64,000 nt of DNA from Eledone cirrhosa (taxonomy: Eukaryota; Mollusca; Cephalopoda; Octopoda; Eledonidae), in NCBI GenBank assembly GCA_964016885.1, contig OZ024748.1, forward strand, positions 34,177,269 to 34,241,268, given 5' to 3'. Under the pieces are notes generated by a model, which was not told where the DNA came from, made no database searches, and was given only the letters and a program-made list of their open reading frames with translations. Positions 1-11,158 of this stretch are shown in pieces. Each line of letters starts with the position of its first letter. Within the stretch, counting starts at the first letter, position 1. A program made the position numbers and the translations under genes.

Positions 1-1824
1 GCAGTAAATTAGATTTCTGCTTTTGCAGTTCATATTTGCATTTGGGAATATTTTTCCAGTTTTTGTTTTCATATATTGACCGGCGTTTATGGATTGACAT
101 GTGCCACATCGACTATCATTGCATTTAGATACAGTGAATGATTGGTCTTTGTTGTTAAGGTCAAATTTTGCTTTTGTTAGTAATTGCTTCAAATTTTTCG
201 GCTGTCTTTTACTAAGAGTCAAAGATCGATCTGTGATTAAGCCTTTTAATTCATTACTTTGAGCAATGATTGGTAGGTTTGCTTTAGCAGTGTTGAAGAT
301 ATTCTGGTGACATGGGTTGTGTGTCATTATAAATGGTATGACCAGTTCTTGGTTTCTTCTTCCTTGGGTTGTCCTAAGTTGTTGTATAGGTATTTTTATA
401 GCCCGCTGTATGCCATTTTCTATAAGTAGAGATGGGTATTTTTGTTTGAGCAAAAATTCTCTTAGTTCTGTTAGGCGTTTGTTCCTGGTATTCGTATCTT
501 CTACAATGGTACAAATTCTTCTGGCTAGGCAGTATGGGATGTTGCGTTTTGTATGAGGTGGATGGCACGACTTAAAATTCAGATATTGATGGGTGTCTGT
601 GTGTTTATAATATATATCCGTGATAATGGTGGTGTCATTTTTGATGACCATTATATCTAGGAATGGTAATTTGTGAATTGGAAAGATGGGTGTAGGTTAT
701 TCAGGAGGATATTGAACTCATCCAGAGTATCTAGAGATTCTGTCCAGATGATGAAATAGTCGTCAAGGTATTCCAAGATTTTTCAATGTACTTTCTAAAG
801 TCAGTACTATTTTTTTCCTCTATTTCTTGGTAGAGTTGTTGTTCTAAGTATCCCATTACAGAGTTCGTGTAAACGGGAGCAAACTTCGTTCCTATCGCTG
901 TGCCTCTAATTTGGATGTAATTCTTTCCATTGAAAAATAAAGTGTTGTTTTCCAGAATAAGTTTGACTGCGTCTAATATAAATGGCGCTGTGAATCTGAT
1001 GGGAATCACTTCTCTATGTTTTTCCACCCAGTATTTAACCGCCCTTATTCCTAAATCATGTGTAATGTTGGTGTAAAGGCTTACCACATCAAAACTAAGT
1101 AGAAGTGAATTCGTTTCCATGGTTTTGGGAAGATGGGACAGGAAGTCGATATCATCCCGGATGAAACTGGGTATGTGAATACATAGTGGTTTCAAAATAA
1201 TGTCAACAAAATTGCTTAGACGGTGGGTGGGCATGTTGGACCAGCTATAATGGGTCTAAGTTTTAAGTCTTTTGGGTGTAGTAATTTAATGTACTCACTG
1301 TTTTGTTCTTTTACTGCCAGTTGTATTTCTTTTGACTTATGAACTTTCGGTAGGCCATACAGGTTGCTGGGTTTTGGCTCAAAATTGGTGATGTAGTCTC
1401 TTTCCTTATCCGTAAGTGAGTTGTGGTATTTTGAAGCCAGGTTGTTGATCTTCTTCATGATGTTGTGGTCTATATTTGACGGTATTTCATGATAGAATGT
1501 TGTGTCTTTCAGTTGTTCCTCAACCAAATCTTTGTAGTATTCAGCATCCATTATAACAACTGCACCCCCGTTCTCTGCTTGTTTAATTATTATTATTTTA
1601 TCATTTTGTATACGTTTAAGTGCAGACATTTCTAATTTGTTAATGTTTGGCCTAACATTAGTATTACGTCTAAGGGGAAATTTAGACAGGATGTCAATGT
1701 ATTGGTCGAGATAGATATGTCTTCCTTTTGGCGGAGTGAAATTTGATTTATTCTTTACTAGTGATTCATCACTCTCATTACTTTTATCAGCGAAGAACAA
1801 TTTGACCTTAACAACAAAGACCAA
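1..1824 (-). mobile_element. Penelope-like retroelement, RT plus start of GIY-YIG, frameshifted, runs off the left edge
   Basis: The minus strand encodes a Penelope-like reverse transcriptase. In order it shows an N-terminal block with ENGGAVVIMD, LYGLPKVHK, LRPIIAGP, the motif A segment LLSFDVVSLYTNI, the IGTKFAPVYTN segment, and motif C YLDDYFIIW near 740-765. A thumb and linker follow toward position 1, where the GIY-YIG nuclease starts (LIYC) and is cut by the window edge. Reading needs frame changes near 1225, near 780 and between about 560 and 600, so the copy is a pseudogene. PLEs encode a single RT/GIY-YIG protein that integrates by target-primed reverse transcription. The 5' end is not original: at about 1800 it runs directly into an inverted copy of the element's own 3' end. 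Confidence 0.88.
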
Positions 1825-2222
1825 TCATTCACTGTATCTAAATGCAATGATAGTCGATGTGCCACATGTCAATCCATACACGCCGGTCAATATATGAAAA
1901 CAAAAACTGGAAAAATATTCCCAAATGCAAATATGAACTGCAAAAGCAGAAATCTAATTTACTGCATTAAATGCCCGAATTGTGAAGAACTATATGTCGG
2001 TCAAACTGGAAATGCACTATCGGAACAAGCACGGGTGCACCGACAGAAAATCAGAGACCAAAATGTCCGTCAGATACCCCTGAGTAACCATCTAGCAACA
2101 TGTGGTCAGTGAATATTTATAATATTCCCATTCTACAAATTACACAGCCCAAGTGAAATCAAGAGAAAAATCAAAGAAAAGAATTTTATTGATAAATTCG
2201 AACCCAAGCTAAATGAACAATA
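1799..2222 (+). pseudogene. Inverted 3'-end copy of the same Penelope-like element (GIY-YIG domain)
   Basis: Positions 1799-1965 are the near-perfect reverse complement of 1-172, so this is a second copy of the element in opposite orientation. It contains the linker with its cysteines (CNDSRCATCQ), then the GIY-YIG core: LIYCIKCPNCEELYVGQTG, the RVHRQ helix and a HLATCG segment. A stop falls after HLATCGQ at about 2110; in another frame the homology continues to KFEPKLNEQ and a stop at 2222. The RT is absent, so this piece cannot act alone. The head-to-head join with the minus-strand copy is typical of PLE insertions. Confidence 0.82.
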
Positions 2223-2714
2223 ATAATAGGGTATTAATCCTACTATGACTATGACTACGACCACTAACAACAACAACAACAATAATAATAAAAGTGATGT
2301 TGATGGTGATGATTACTAGAAAATACTATTTTCATCATTTCTAAAAATAGCAAAACAATTGATGCTTTGGATAGGGTCAATTAGTATTCGTTAGACATGC
2401 TCAACCAACCGTGACGCCTAAACCAATCAGCTTTAGTAATCCAGTGAAACTACACACCGATTGGTCGAAATAGAGTTTGCAAGATTTAGCATTCTGTAGC
2501 CACTTTTCACTGTATATAAGGTACAAAATTTACACATCTCATTACAGTTGAAAATTGCAAACTTGACTGTCACTACAGAATGTGAACCTGAAGATTGCGA
2601 AAGCATGAAAGTACTTAAAATGTAATATTCTACCATACTATTTCATTCTAATACCATTATAAATTTTAAAGGATTGTAAATAAAACGAGTAAATCAGATA
2701 AAGTTGGAATTCCT

Positions 2715-2721
<7 letters not shown>
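2223..2721. other. No gene seen; short trinucleotide tract
   Basis: This is AT-rich sequence after the PLE end, with a short AAC/AAT repeat near 2262-2290. I see no coding frame or RNA gene that I would defend. Confidence 0.6.
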
Positions 2722-2784
<63 letters not shown>

Positions 2785-2795
2785 TATATATATAT
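2722..2795. repeat. (TA)n with a short (CA)n
   Basis: A pure TA run is followed by a few CA units and a poly-T stretch. It borders the tandem unit that starts at about 2804. Confidence 0.95.
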
Positions 2796-2803
2796 TTTTT
2801 TTT

Positions 2804-3230
2804 ATAGAATTATTTCTGCCTTTGTCACTCTAAGTAAAGCTTTAAAGAATTAGCTTTTAAAGAATTCCCCTTTCTTTAAACCCATCAACCATGACTGACC
2901 CCCACCCATGTTGTAGACACCTGAAATATAAGCATTGTTAGCTTAAGAGAAACTTAAAAATAGGAGTGGCACTCCAATTTGAACTTGTTTATAGAATTAT
3001 TCTGCCTTTGTCACTCTAAATATAAATTATAGCTTTAAAGAATTAGCTTTTAATGAATTCCCTTTTCTATCAACCAATGACCTCCACCCATCCCACTCCC
3101 CACCAGAAAACATATAAATACCACCATATTTACTTGGACAGTCAGATTCCTGATGATTTCTCACGAATGAAACAGTTCTAGTCCTGTAGAATCTCTTCTA
3201 TATTAAAACTTTTATACTCTGCTATGTATT
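2804..3230 (+). repeat. Two diverged tandem units, period about 186 bp, with a hammerhead in the second
   Basis: The blocks beginning TAGAATTATT at 2804 and again at 2991 share the CTGCCTTTGTCACTCTAA and AAAGAATTAGCTTTTAA segments and the CCACCCATC segment, spaced 186 bp apart. Unit two continues into a hammerhead motif at 3143. Tandem units of this size with a type I hammerhead resemble animal retrozymes. Only two units are seen and they are diverged. Confidence 0.6.
3143..3195 (+). ncRNA. Hammerhead ribozyme, type I, complete by eye
   Basis: The core CTGATGA is at 3150-3156 and GAAA at 3169-3172. Stem I pairs AGATTC (3144-3149) with GAATCT (3189-3194) without mismatch. Stem III pairs ACAG (3172-3175) with CTGT (3084 offset: 3184-3187) around an 8-nt loop. 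The predicted cleavage triplet is GTA, so cutting falls after 3188. Stem II is TTC/GAA closed by a U-U mismatch next to the core, which is the weakest part. Confidence 0.72.
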
Positions 3231-3279
3231 GAGTACCTTACTTACTATGGTTACCTCCGATCCAACCCGGAATAACTTA

Positions 3280-3440
<161 letters not shown>

Positions 3441-3777
3441 AATGGGTGCGTGCATGTATATATCCATATACATACAGAGATATGTGTATATATGTCATTG
3501 TGTATGTGAAGATTTGTTTATATAGTTATACATACATGCACACACACTCATAAAAGAATGTCCACATACATAAATTCCTATATATTTGCAATTTATGTCT
3601 TCAATATGATGGGAAATAAAGTTTAGACACGTTGAAGATACACCTGTACACACACATACGGACTCATATGTGTATTGAACATAGACCTGTACATACAGAC
3701 AGAGACACATATGTGTGTTGAACATACACCTGTACACACACATACGGACACATATGTGCGCGTATATTCGTACACAA

Positions 3778-3834
3778 TATATATATTTATCCTTATCGAG
3801 GCCTCTTTGGATTTTAGTCTTCAAATTTATTATT

Positions 3835-3908
<74 letters not shown>
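3778..3908 (+). repeat. Dispersed repeat (CTCTTTGGATTTT type) followed by (TC)n(TA)n
   Basis: The segment TTTATCCTTATCGAGGCCTC with the following CTTTGGATTTTAGTCTTC recurs at 7405-7460 in the same orientation and at 41470-41545 inverted. Each copy ends at a TA or TC tract. I do not recognise the family. Confidence 0.7.
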
Positions 3909-3912
<4 letters not shown>

Positions 3913-3937
3913 CAAAAGATGGTTAAAAGAGTTCCAT

Positions 3938-4009
3938 GTATTTTATTATACGCATTTCAAAAACAAATATCATCATGGGATGATATTTGCGTTCTCATCA
4001 GATAAAATA
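3938..4009 (-). ncRNA. Hammerhead ribozyme, type I (left arm of the 3904-4440 foldback)
   Basis: On the minus strand CTGATGA is the complement of 3995-4001 and GAAA of 3955-3958. Stem II is a long hairpin (AAATATCATC/GATGATATTT plus outer pairs). Stem I is TATTTTAT/ATAAAATA, 8 bp. Stem III is 2 bp with a 4-nt loop and the cleavage triplet is ATA, cutting between 3947 and 3946. Confidence 0.85.
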
Positions 4010-4333
4010 GGGAGACATGATATGAAGCTTAAAAAACACTTTCGAGCAGTGAAGTGTTAAATCAACATATGAAAAATAAAATAAGATGGATATATGAGAT
4101 TGGAAAAAAGGAAAGGAAGGGGGGAAGGAAAAGGTATGAAGAGGAAGAAAGAATATAGATAGAAAAAAATATAATAATAAGGAAAGGATTCTTTCTTCCT
4201 CTTCCTTACCTTTTCCTTCCCCCCTTCCTTTCCTTTTTTCCAATCTCATATATCCATCTTATTTTATTTTTCATATATTGATTTAACACTTCACTGTTCG
4301 AAAGTGTTTTTTAAGCTTCATATCATGTCTCCC

Positions 4334-4404
4334 TATTTTATCTGATGAGAACGCAAGTATCATCCCATGATGATATTTGTTTTTGAAATATGCATAATAA
4401 AATA
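4334..4404 (+). ncRNA. Hammerhead ribozyme, type I (right arm of the 3904-4440 foldback)
   Basis: TATTTTAT (4334-4341) precedes CTGATGA (4342-4348). A long stem II follows, then GAAA at 4385-4388, a 2-bp stem III with a 4-nt loop, the ATA triplet ending at 4396, and ATAAAATA (4397-4404) closing stem I. Confidence 0.85.
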
Positions 4405-4528
4405 CACGGAACTCTTTTAACCATCTTTTGATTTTATATTATTTATACTCCAGTCCTATAAACTGTTGAGTGTTACTTATCCGATATTTGAATTGCTTTA
4501 TTGTGCTACAATAAAACTCACCCCCTAC

Positions 4529-4554
4529 ATATATATATATATATATATATGTAC

Positions 4555-4642
<88 letters not shown>
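4529..4642. repeat. (TA)n microsatellite
   Basis: A long TA run has a few GTAC interruptions. It is flanked by inverted CACCCCCTACATA and TATGTAGGAGGTGAG segments, so it lies inside a small inverted repeat (about 4440-4530 and 4640-4730). Confidence 0.95.
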
Positions 4643-4645
<3 letters not shown>

Positions 4646-4766
4646 GGAGGTGAGTTTTATTGTAGTACAATAAAGCAATGCAGATATCGGATAAGAAGCA
4701 CTCTACAGTTTGTAGGACTGGAGTATACATAATATAAGATCAAAAGATGGTTAAAGGAGTTCCATG

Positions 4767-4837
4767 TATTTTATTATGCGCATTTCAAAAACAAACATCA
4801 TCATGCAATAATATTTGTGTTGTCATCAGATAAAACA
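4767..4837 (-). ncRNA. Hammerhead ribozyme, type I (palindrome, left arm)
   Basis: The complement of 4823-4829 is CTGATGA and of 4783-4786 is GAAA. The stem III segment ATGCGCAT is self-complementary, the triplet is ATA, and stem I pairs the complement of 4830-4837 with that of 4767-4774 (one G-U). Stem II is a long imperfect hairpin between them. Confidence 0.83.
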
Positions 4838-4955
4838 GGAGAACATGATATGAAGGCTAAAAAACACTTGTGGATAGTGCAGTTTTAAATCAACATATGT
4901 TGATTTAAAACTGCACTATCCACAAGTGTTTTTTAGCCTTCATATCATGTTCTCC

Positions 4956-5026
4956 TGTTTTATCTGATGACAACACAAATATTATTGCATGATGATGTTT
5001 GTTTTTGAAATGCGCATAATAAAATA
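4956..5026 (+). ncRNA. Hammerhead ribozyme, type I (palindrome, right arm)
   Basis: This is the mirror of the left-arm ribozyme: CTGATGA at 4964-4970, GAAA at 5007-5010, self-complementary ATGCGCAT for stem III, and ATAAAATA closing stem I at 5019-5026. Confidence 0.83.
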
Positions 5027-5056
5027 CGTGGAACTCCTTTAACCATCTTTTGATCT

Positions 5057-5919
<863 letters not shown>

Positions 5920-6195
5920 ATATAGAGTGTTTGTGTGTATGTGTATGTATAAACATATAGATATATAAGTATGCATATTTTATGTATTTACACGCACACA
6001 CACACACACACATATGTATATATATATATATTAGTATTCCGTATTTTATCTTTGATCTTATTTTCCTCCCCAATGTGTGCTAGCAATATTTCAGGTGTCT
6101 ATTGTTTACATCTGAACCAATGCACTAACAGGATTTTATATACGAAAAACAATAGTAACAACAACAACAATGATAATATTAACGATGATGATAAT

Positions 6196-6368
6196 AATTG
6201 TTTCTACTTTTGGCACAAGGTCTGCAATTATTCCAGTGTATTACTGGTACTTTATTTTATCGACCCCGTAAGGATGAAAGGCAAAGTTAACCTCGGCTGG
6301 ACTTGAACTCAGACCATAAAGGGCCGTAACTCTTTGCTGCAAAGCATTGCGTCCAACCCTCTACCCAA
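6196..6368 (-). mobile_element. tRNA-derived SINE, octopus/squid type
   Basis: Read on the minus strand this has the GAGTTCAAGTCC-like B-box region, then the hallmark GGGGTCGATAAAATAAAGTA, the CCAGTAATACACTGG segment, and a TTGTGCCAAAAGTAGAAACA tail. The same body is found at 16525-16712, 20397-20516, 36443-36629 and 60133-60302. It is transcribed by RNA polymerase III and mobilised by a partner LINE. Confidence 0.9.
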
Positions 6369-6493
6369 TCCGATGATGATGATGAAAATCGAGAGATAAA
6401 ACTGCGATAAAAGTACGGCAGACTGAATAACCATCTGGATATGCATCTGTATATATATATATACTCATACGCGCGCACATACACACACGCACA

Positions 6494-6556
<63 letters not shown>

Positions 6557-6639
6557 CATATATATATATGCACACACACACTCATATATATATACACACA
6601 TATATATACATGTAAAAAAATGTAGAAACTAAACAGAAA

Positions 6640-6735
6640 TAACAAAACAAAAGACACAGTAATTAAATATATTAGTTTAATGCTTGAAAGAAAGAAAATT
6701 AACGTTTCAGACACTAGTCCTTCATCAGATGATAA
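6640..6735 (-). repeat. Half-element with a degenerate hammerhead (6698-6735)
   Basis: The segment shares the CAGACACTAGTCCTTCATCAG block with 42570-42720. On the minus strand CTGATGA (complement of 6722-6728) is followed by a bulged A, a GGAC/GTCT stem and GAAAC, but stem I does not pair convincingly. Confidence 0.5.
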
Positions 6736-6809
6736 AATTAGAACTAAAAGATAAAATAGAAAGATAATGAGTGAGAAGAGGAATGAAGAAAAAGAGGAAT
6801 GAAGAAAAC

Positions 6810-7420
6810 GGAAAAAAATGAAACGAAATTTCATTTCTCACTCATAGTACGGCTGTTACTTAAATATAAGTATGTATACGTACATACATATATGTATACA
6901 GACGTACAGTAGTATGTGTATATATATACATACATGCACACACATATATACTTATATTTAAGTAACAGCCGTACTAAGAGTGAGAAATGAAATTTCGTTT
7001 CATTTTTTCCGCTTATCATTTTCGGTACTCCGGCCGATTAACTCACTAGATATGCAAATTAGGCTGCTCAGCCGTTAATATGCATAAGGAAAGTATATAC
7101 TTTCAAACGTTCAACCATCTGGCAGGAAGGTATACGTTGCTGACGATAGCTAATAAGCTTGAAACTAGTACAGCGTTCCTTTGTCAGTGTTGAACAAATG
7201 AGCAACGATGGTTGCTAGACACTACGGCTTAATTCGGGATGTTTGTTTACAAACACACCGAGCATTATAATAAATGTTCGGTGAATCCATACGTACATAT
7301 ATATATGTGTGCATGTATGTATATATATATATATATATATATACTACTGTACGTCTGTATACATATATGTATGTACGTATACATACTTATGTTCTTATAT
7401 ATTTGATATATATTTATCCT
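6810..7420 (+). repeat. Isolated unit of the 420-bp hammerhead satellite
   Basis: An inverted partial unit (about 6815-6950) meets a forward unit (about 6955-7400). The forward unit matches the arrays at 47940-49490 over its whole length, including the GAAATGAAATTTCGTTTC palindrome, the AACAGCCGTACTAAGAG block and the GCATTATAATAAATGTTCGG block. A single dispersed copy 40 kb from the array argues that the satellite moves. Confidence 0.85.
7134..7176 (+). ncRNA. Hammerhead ribozyme in the satellite unit
   Basis: ACGTTG (7134-7139) precedes CTGACGA (7140-7146). Stem II is AGCT/AGCT with an AATA loop and a U-U closing mismatch, followed by GAAA at 7161-7164. Stem III is the self-complementary ACTAGT, the triplet is GTA, and CAGCGT (7171-7176) closes a 6-bp stem I with one G-U pair. 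Confidence 0.82.
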
Positions 7421-7460
7421 TATCCAGCCCTCTTTGGATTTTTGTCTTCAAATTTATTAT

Positions 7461-8559
7461 TATTACTATATATATATATATATATGAATTGAAGGACACA
7501 CACACACACACGCACACACACAGACACTATTTTATATATATTCACACATATATAAATATACATGAATATATTACATATATACATGTGTGTGTGTGTGTGA
7601 ATATGTAAATGAATATATGAATCTATATATATTGAAAAAATCCTTGCTCATTATAGAGAAAACTTTTCTCTTTCCAGTTTTGACTTCAGTACAGCGTGTA
7701 TATAAGTGTGAAAAAGTATAAATCGTGTTGAGTTGTGAAACAAAATAAAAAAGTAGTATAACAACAAACGAAAACCACCTCCCCAGGAAAAAGACAAAAA
7801 ACAAAGAAAGAAACGAAATATATTGTTTAGCTTGTTTATAAGGAATTGAATCGCAGGAAACGGATTCTATAAACACTGCCTACAGAATAAATAAATAAAA
7901 ACTTCAGAAGTGTGAAGATTTGTTGAGATTCTTCGATATCTCATCCTTATTTATCGATTATGAAAACCAATAGAGCAACGAAATAACGAAATAAGAAAGG
8001 ACTACTATTATTTCTTCAAAAATATCTTATATTTTGTAGAGAATTGATGGAATATATATTGTAAAATATAAAAATAAATATTAAAGACTTCGCAGAATTT
8101 TTTTTTCTGCTTCGCCCATTTTTTATTCTTGCAGCAGTCCAACCATGATTTCCTTTGAATCCACCTCTTCAGGTGTCCAAGAGTGCAATGGTGGTAGCAC
8201 TATTTTCCTGGTGATTTGCTAGTTTAAGAATCAATACGGCCAATAACAACGCCCTCAATTTTTTTTTTATCGTAAATGAAATTCAAATGGGATAATAGCC
8301 CGCGCAATGAAAATGGAAGATTTTGATTGGTTGATGTGTAAACATATTTGGATGAGGGAAAATATGTCTAGTAGTCGCAACAGGGAAACGTATATACGAG
8401 TCGCGAGAACTTTAAAAAGGACTAGGGTGCTGTTTTTTCTCTTCTAACCAAATCAGTAAAAAGACAATAACTCCATAACTCATCCAATGAAGCTAACATT
8501 AAGATGACATGGTGGGGTTTTGAAATATTCAACAGATATTTTTAATAAGCGTCGAACAA
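7461..8559. other. No gene recognised
   Basis: The stretch has TA and CA microsatellites to about 7620, then AT-rich unique-looking sequence. Neither strand shows a frame I can relate to a protein family. A TATAAGTG-like box near 7700 is not supported by anything downstream. Confidence 0.5.
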
Positions 8560-8946
8560 TTACGAATGACGCTCACTGTTGTGATTAATGCTCATAAAGT
8601 CGTGTATCCGATTTCTGCTATTCCATGATTTGCTCCTGTATAGTGGGAAAATCATATTCTCATCATTCTCCATAATGGTTCTGAATTTAGCAATGACTCC
8701 TCTGTTCACCTTGATTCTGTCTCTTTGGTTGTAACCAGAGAACTGCATACGGAGTATGAAGTGTTGTATGTGTTTCTTTAACTCTGTGGGATCGCACATT
8801 TCCGTCACTTTTACCAGGTCCGCTACCAAGATATTGAACTTAGCTCTATCTGAGATAGCTGAGCTCCGGTGGATCGGGTACTTGGGAGCCATGGGTTTGA
8901 TATTGTGTAAATGAAGAATTTGGACTTTATCATTCATAGTTTCCAT
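8560..8946 (-). pseudogene. Fragment of a retroelement protein (RT-associated region), family uncertain
   Basis: A 128-residue minus-strand frame reads through FNILVADLVKVTEMCDP, KKHIQHFILRMQFSGY and PLYRSKSWN. Blocks of this kind occur in large invertebrate retroelement proteins that also carry a YRDD reverse transcriptase and a GIY-YIG nuclease; that link is from memory of the family and is not shown here. No catalytic motif lies in the piece and nothing continues on either side, so it is a stranded fragment. Confidence 0.45.
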
Positions 8947-9050
8947 CTGTATGAAACATGGGTAGTCTACTGCCTGCTTATTATACAGTTTGTCAGGTTG
9001 TTTGACAGGTCTTCAAAATGGCTTCTTTCCACCTTCTTATTTATTTATCT

Positions 9051-9308
<258 letters not shown>

Positions 9309-9339
9309 CATACTGTATAGTTTTGACTACTATAAGCCC

Positions 9340-9437
9340 CTATTCCGGATAAAATTGGAATCAGCATGTGTGGGAATCGAACCCACACCTTTTATTGTCC
9401 GGATAAGTGTGCTAGCCGATTACACCAACTTACTTTC
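9340..9437 (-). other. tRNA-like sequence, probably a SINE head, not a functional tRNA
   Basis: The minus strand has a perfect B box GGTTCGATTCC (complement of 9373-9383), a TGGTGTAATCGG A-box-like segment (complement of 9416-9427) and a T-arm GTGTGGGTTCGATTCCCACA. The would-be anticodon loop CCGGACA lacks U33 and its stem has only 4 bp, so a working tRNA is unlikely. Confidence 0.6.
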
Positions 9438-9458
9438 AAAATTTTCAGTAGCGAGAGA

Positions 9459-9569
<111 letters not shown>

Positions 9570-9954
9570 AACATTGGGCGTTTCTTGCCTTTAAAAATAA
9601 GTAGAATAAAAGCCAATAACACATTTTTCATCAATAAAACGGCAAAACAAAGCCATCTAATCAGTTGTAAAATAGAAAATACATTACTGTGTTTTCCATC
9701 ACTTCTTTTTTATCAAACAGAAAAAAATTTGCGTAAGACATCACATGGAAACAATGTATTTCTTAAGATGTCAAAAGGATCGCCCACCCTCTACAACCAC
9801 CATCAGCACCATCACCACAACCATCATTACCACTTCACCATCCTAGCACCACCATTATTATCTCGCCCTACTCCACAATCTTCTGCTATCGTTGTTGTTG
9901 TTGGGTAGCTATTAATTGTTATTTTATGAACCTATTGTTATTTGATGCATGTGC

Positions 9955-10060
9955 TCTGTAGTCTATTGATGATACAGGCATTTTTCAAATTAACTTGAGC
10001 CCATGTTGAATGATACAAGCCCATGTTGAATGATACATTGGCCCTTGTAGCCAATAAATG
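9955..10060 (+). other. Truncated 3' end of an LINE upstream of the Tx1 cluster
   Basis: The sequence ends GGCCCTTGTAGCCAATAAATGAAA, the same 3'-terminal phrase as the Tx1 copies below (CCATTGTGGCCAATAAAGAAA and similar). It has no (ATT)n tail and is fused directly to the interior of ORF1 of copy 1. A 19-bp CAAGCCCATGTTGAATGAT repeat lies within it. Confidence 0.6.
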
Positions 10061-10062
10061 AA

Positions 10063-10424
10063 ACCGACCAGGACTGCATCAGCACTATTCCCGACGTAAT
10101 AGACCTCGGGAATGGCTCTCAACTTCCCATATCTGTTGCAGGAAGGCACCCAAAATGCTTCAACTGTGGGTCAAAGTCTCACCTCAGGGCTTTCTGCCCA
10201 CAGAAAATAACAAAGGCCAAGATCACCCTCCTTCCGACGCCGGAACCGCTGCCATCAGAAACAGAGCAGTCAGCGAAAAAGTCGGGAGCTTCTATAGAGA
10301 ATAGAAAGACAACGTCCGTGACACCCACACCAAAGCCACGGACAACAAAAACAGCGATGGCAGCTGCAGCAACAAAATCAGTTGCACTAGCTGCACCTGT
10401 GCCAGGAGCGGCAAGCCAGGCTCC

Positions 10425-10456
<32 letters not shown>

Positions 10457-10587
10457 AGACAAATGAGAGGGTAGAACTCATACGCCTCCCTGACCTCTCA
10501 CAGTCGGACATGGAGTATGAGGCGGCTGAGGAGTGGAAAACGGTTGTTAACAAAAAAAAACAAAAAAAAAAACAACAAAAAAAATAA
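10063..10587 (+). pseudogene. Tx1 copy 1 ORF1 fragment: nucleic-acid-binding gag-like protein
   Basis: Translation from 10063 gives the end of the RRM-like region, then one CCHC knuckle, CFNCGSKSHLRAFC (10163-10204), a long Ala/Thr/Pro linker, the acidic LPDLSQSDMEYEA block and a poly-Lys/Gln end at 10587. ORF1 proteins of L1-type elements coat the RNA. The N-terminal half is missing. Low-complexity ACC/CAA sequence follows from 10588, then a conserved FEDFRGSLSKRIYKDI block near 11010-11055 that belongs to the ORF1 C-terminus in another frame. Confidence 0.75.
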
Positions 10588-11158
10588 CAAAAAAACGGAA
10601 AAACACCCAGCTCCTCCCTCCAAAAGCGAAGGCAAAGAAGGAAGAATAAAGACTGCAAGGAGACTTGCAGCAACACCACCACCATCACCACCACAAGAAT
10701 CACCACCAACAACAACCACACCACCACCAGCATCACCAAAAACACCAACATCACACACAACAAACCACACATACCCAACAGCAACAAGAAAACAGCAACA
10801 AAACCACCCTCACCCCCCAAAAAAAGTACACAACCATAAACATTCCATACCAAGGACTAATGGAACACATAAAACACCACACCGATATTTCAGACGTAAG
10901 TTACCACACACCACCAACACCAAAAACATTACCAAAAACATTAACAATTAATTGTAGAAATTGAACTCGAAAACAACAAACAATTAAAACAAAAAATCCC
11001 CAACGCATTTGAGGATTTCAGGGGGTCACTCTCCAAAAGAATATACAAAGATATCGTCTTGGCGACACCCATGACCAGCCAAAGGGACATTCTACTGTCC
11101 CTTCCCCACCCGATCAAAGTAAGCGATCCTTTCTCACTTGACCCGTTCCTCATCCAAC

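Larger units (their letters stand above)
3904..4440. mobile_element. Foldback element with a hammerhead in each arm
   Basis: The left arm 3904-4154 and right arm 4188-4440 are inverted copies with scattered mismatches, separated by about 33 bp. The outer ends read TATAAAATCAAAAGATGG and its complement. Each arm carries one hammerhead, both read outward. The outer sides meet or lie near (TA)n tracts. The same half-unit occurs at 4733-5060 (twice) and 47519-47678. No protein is encoded. Confidence 0.85.
4733..5060. mobile_element. Almost perfect 328-bp palindrome carrying two hammerheads
   Basis: The arms 4733-4896 and 4897-5060 are symmetric about the CATATG centre at 4896/4897 with no spacer. 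I see one mismatch (CATG against CACG near 4764 and 5029). It is the same repeat family as 3904-4440, but head-to-head without a loop. A TA tract adjoins on the right. Such a structure can extrude as a cruciform and is normally unstable, so a recent origin or an assembly artefact should be considered. Confidence 0.9.

Noticed and set aside
2590..2615. CTGAAGATTGCGAAAGC as a hammerhead
   Set aside because: Only four bases lie between core and GAAA, too few for stem II, and the would-be triplet ends in G.
9340..9437. Functional tRNA gene on the minus strand
   Set aside because: The B box is perfect, but the anticodon loop lacks U33, the anticodon stem is only 4 bp and the acceptor ends do not pair; a tRNA-derived repeat fits better.
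10179..10853. 224-residue minus-strand frame rich in Val, Leu and Gly
   Set aside because: It is the antisense shadow of the Pro/Thr-rich ORF1 linker of Tx1 copy 1.
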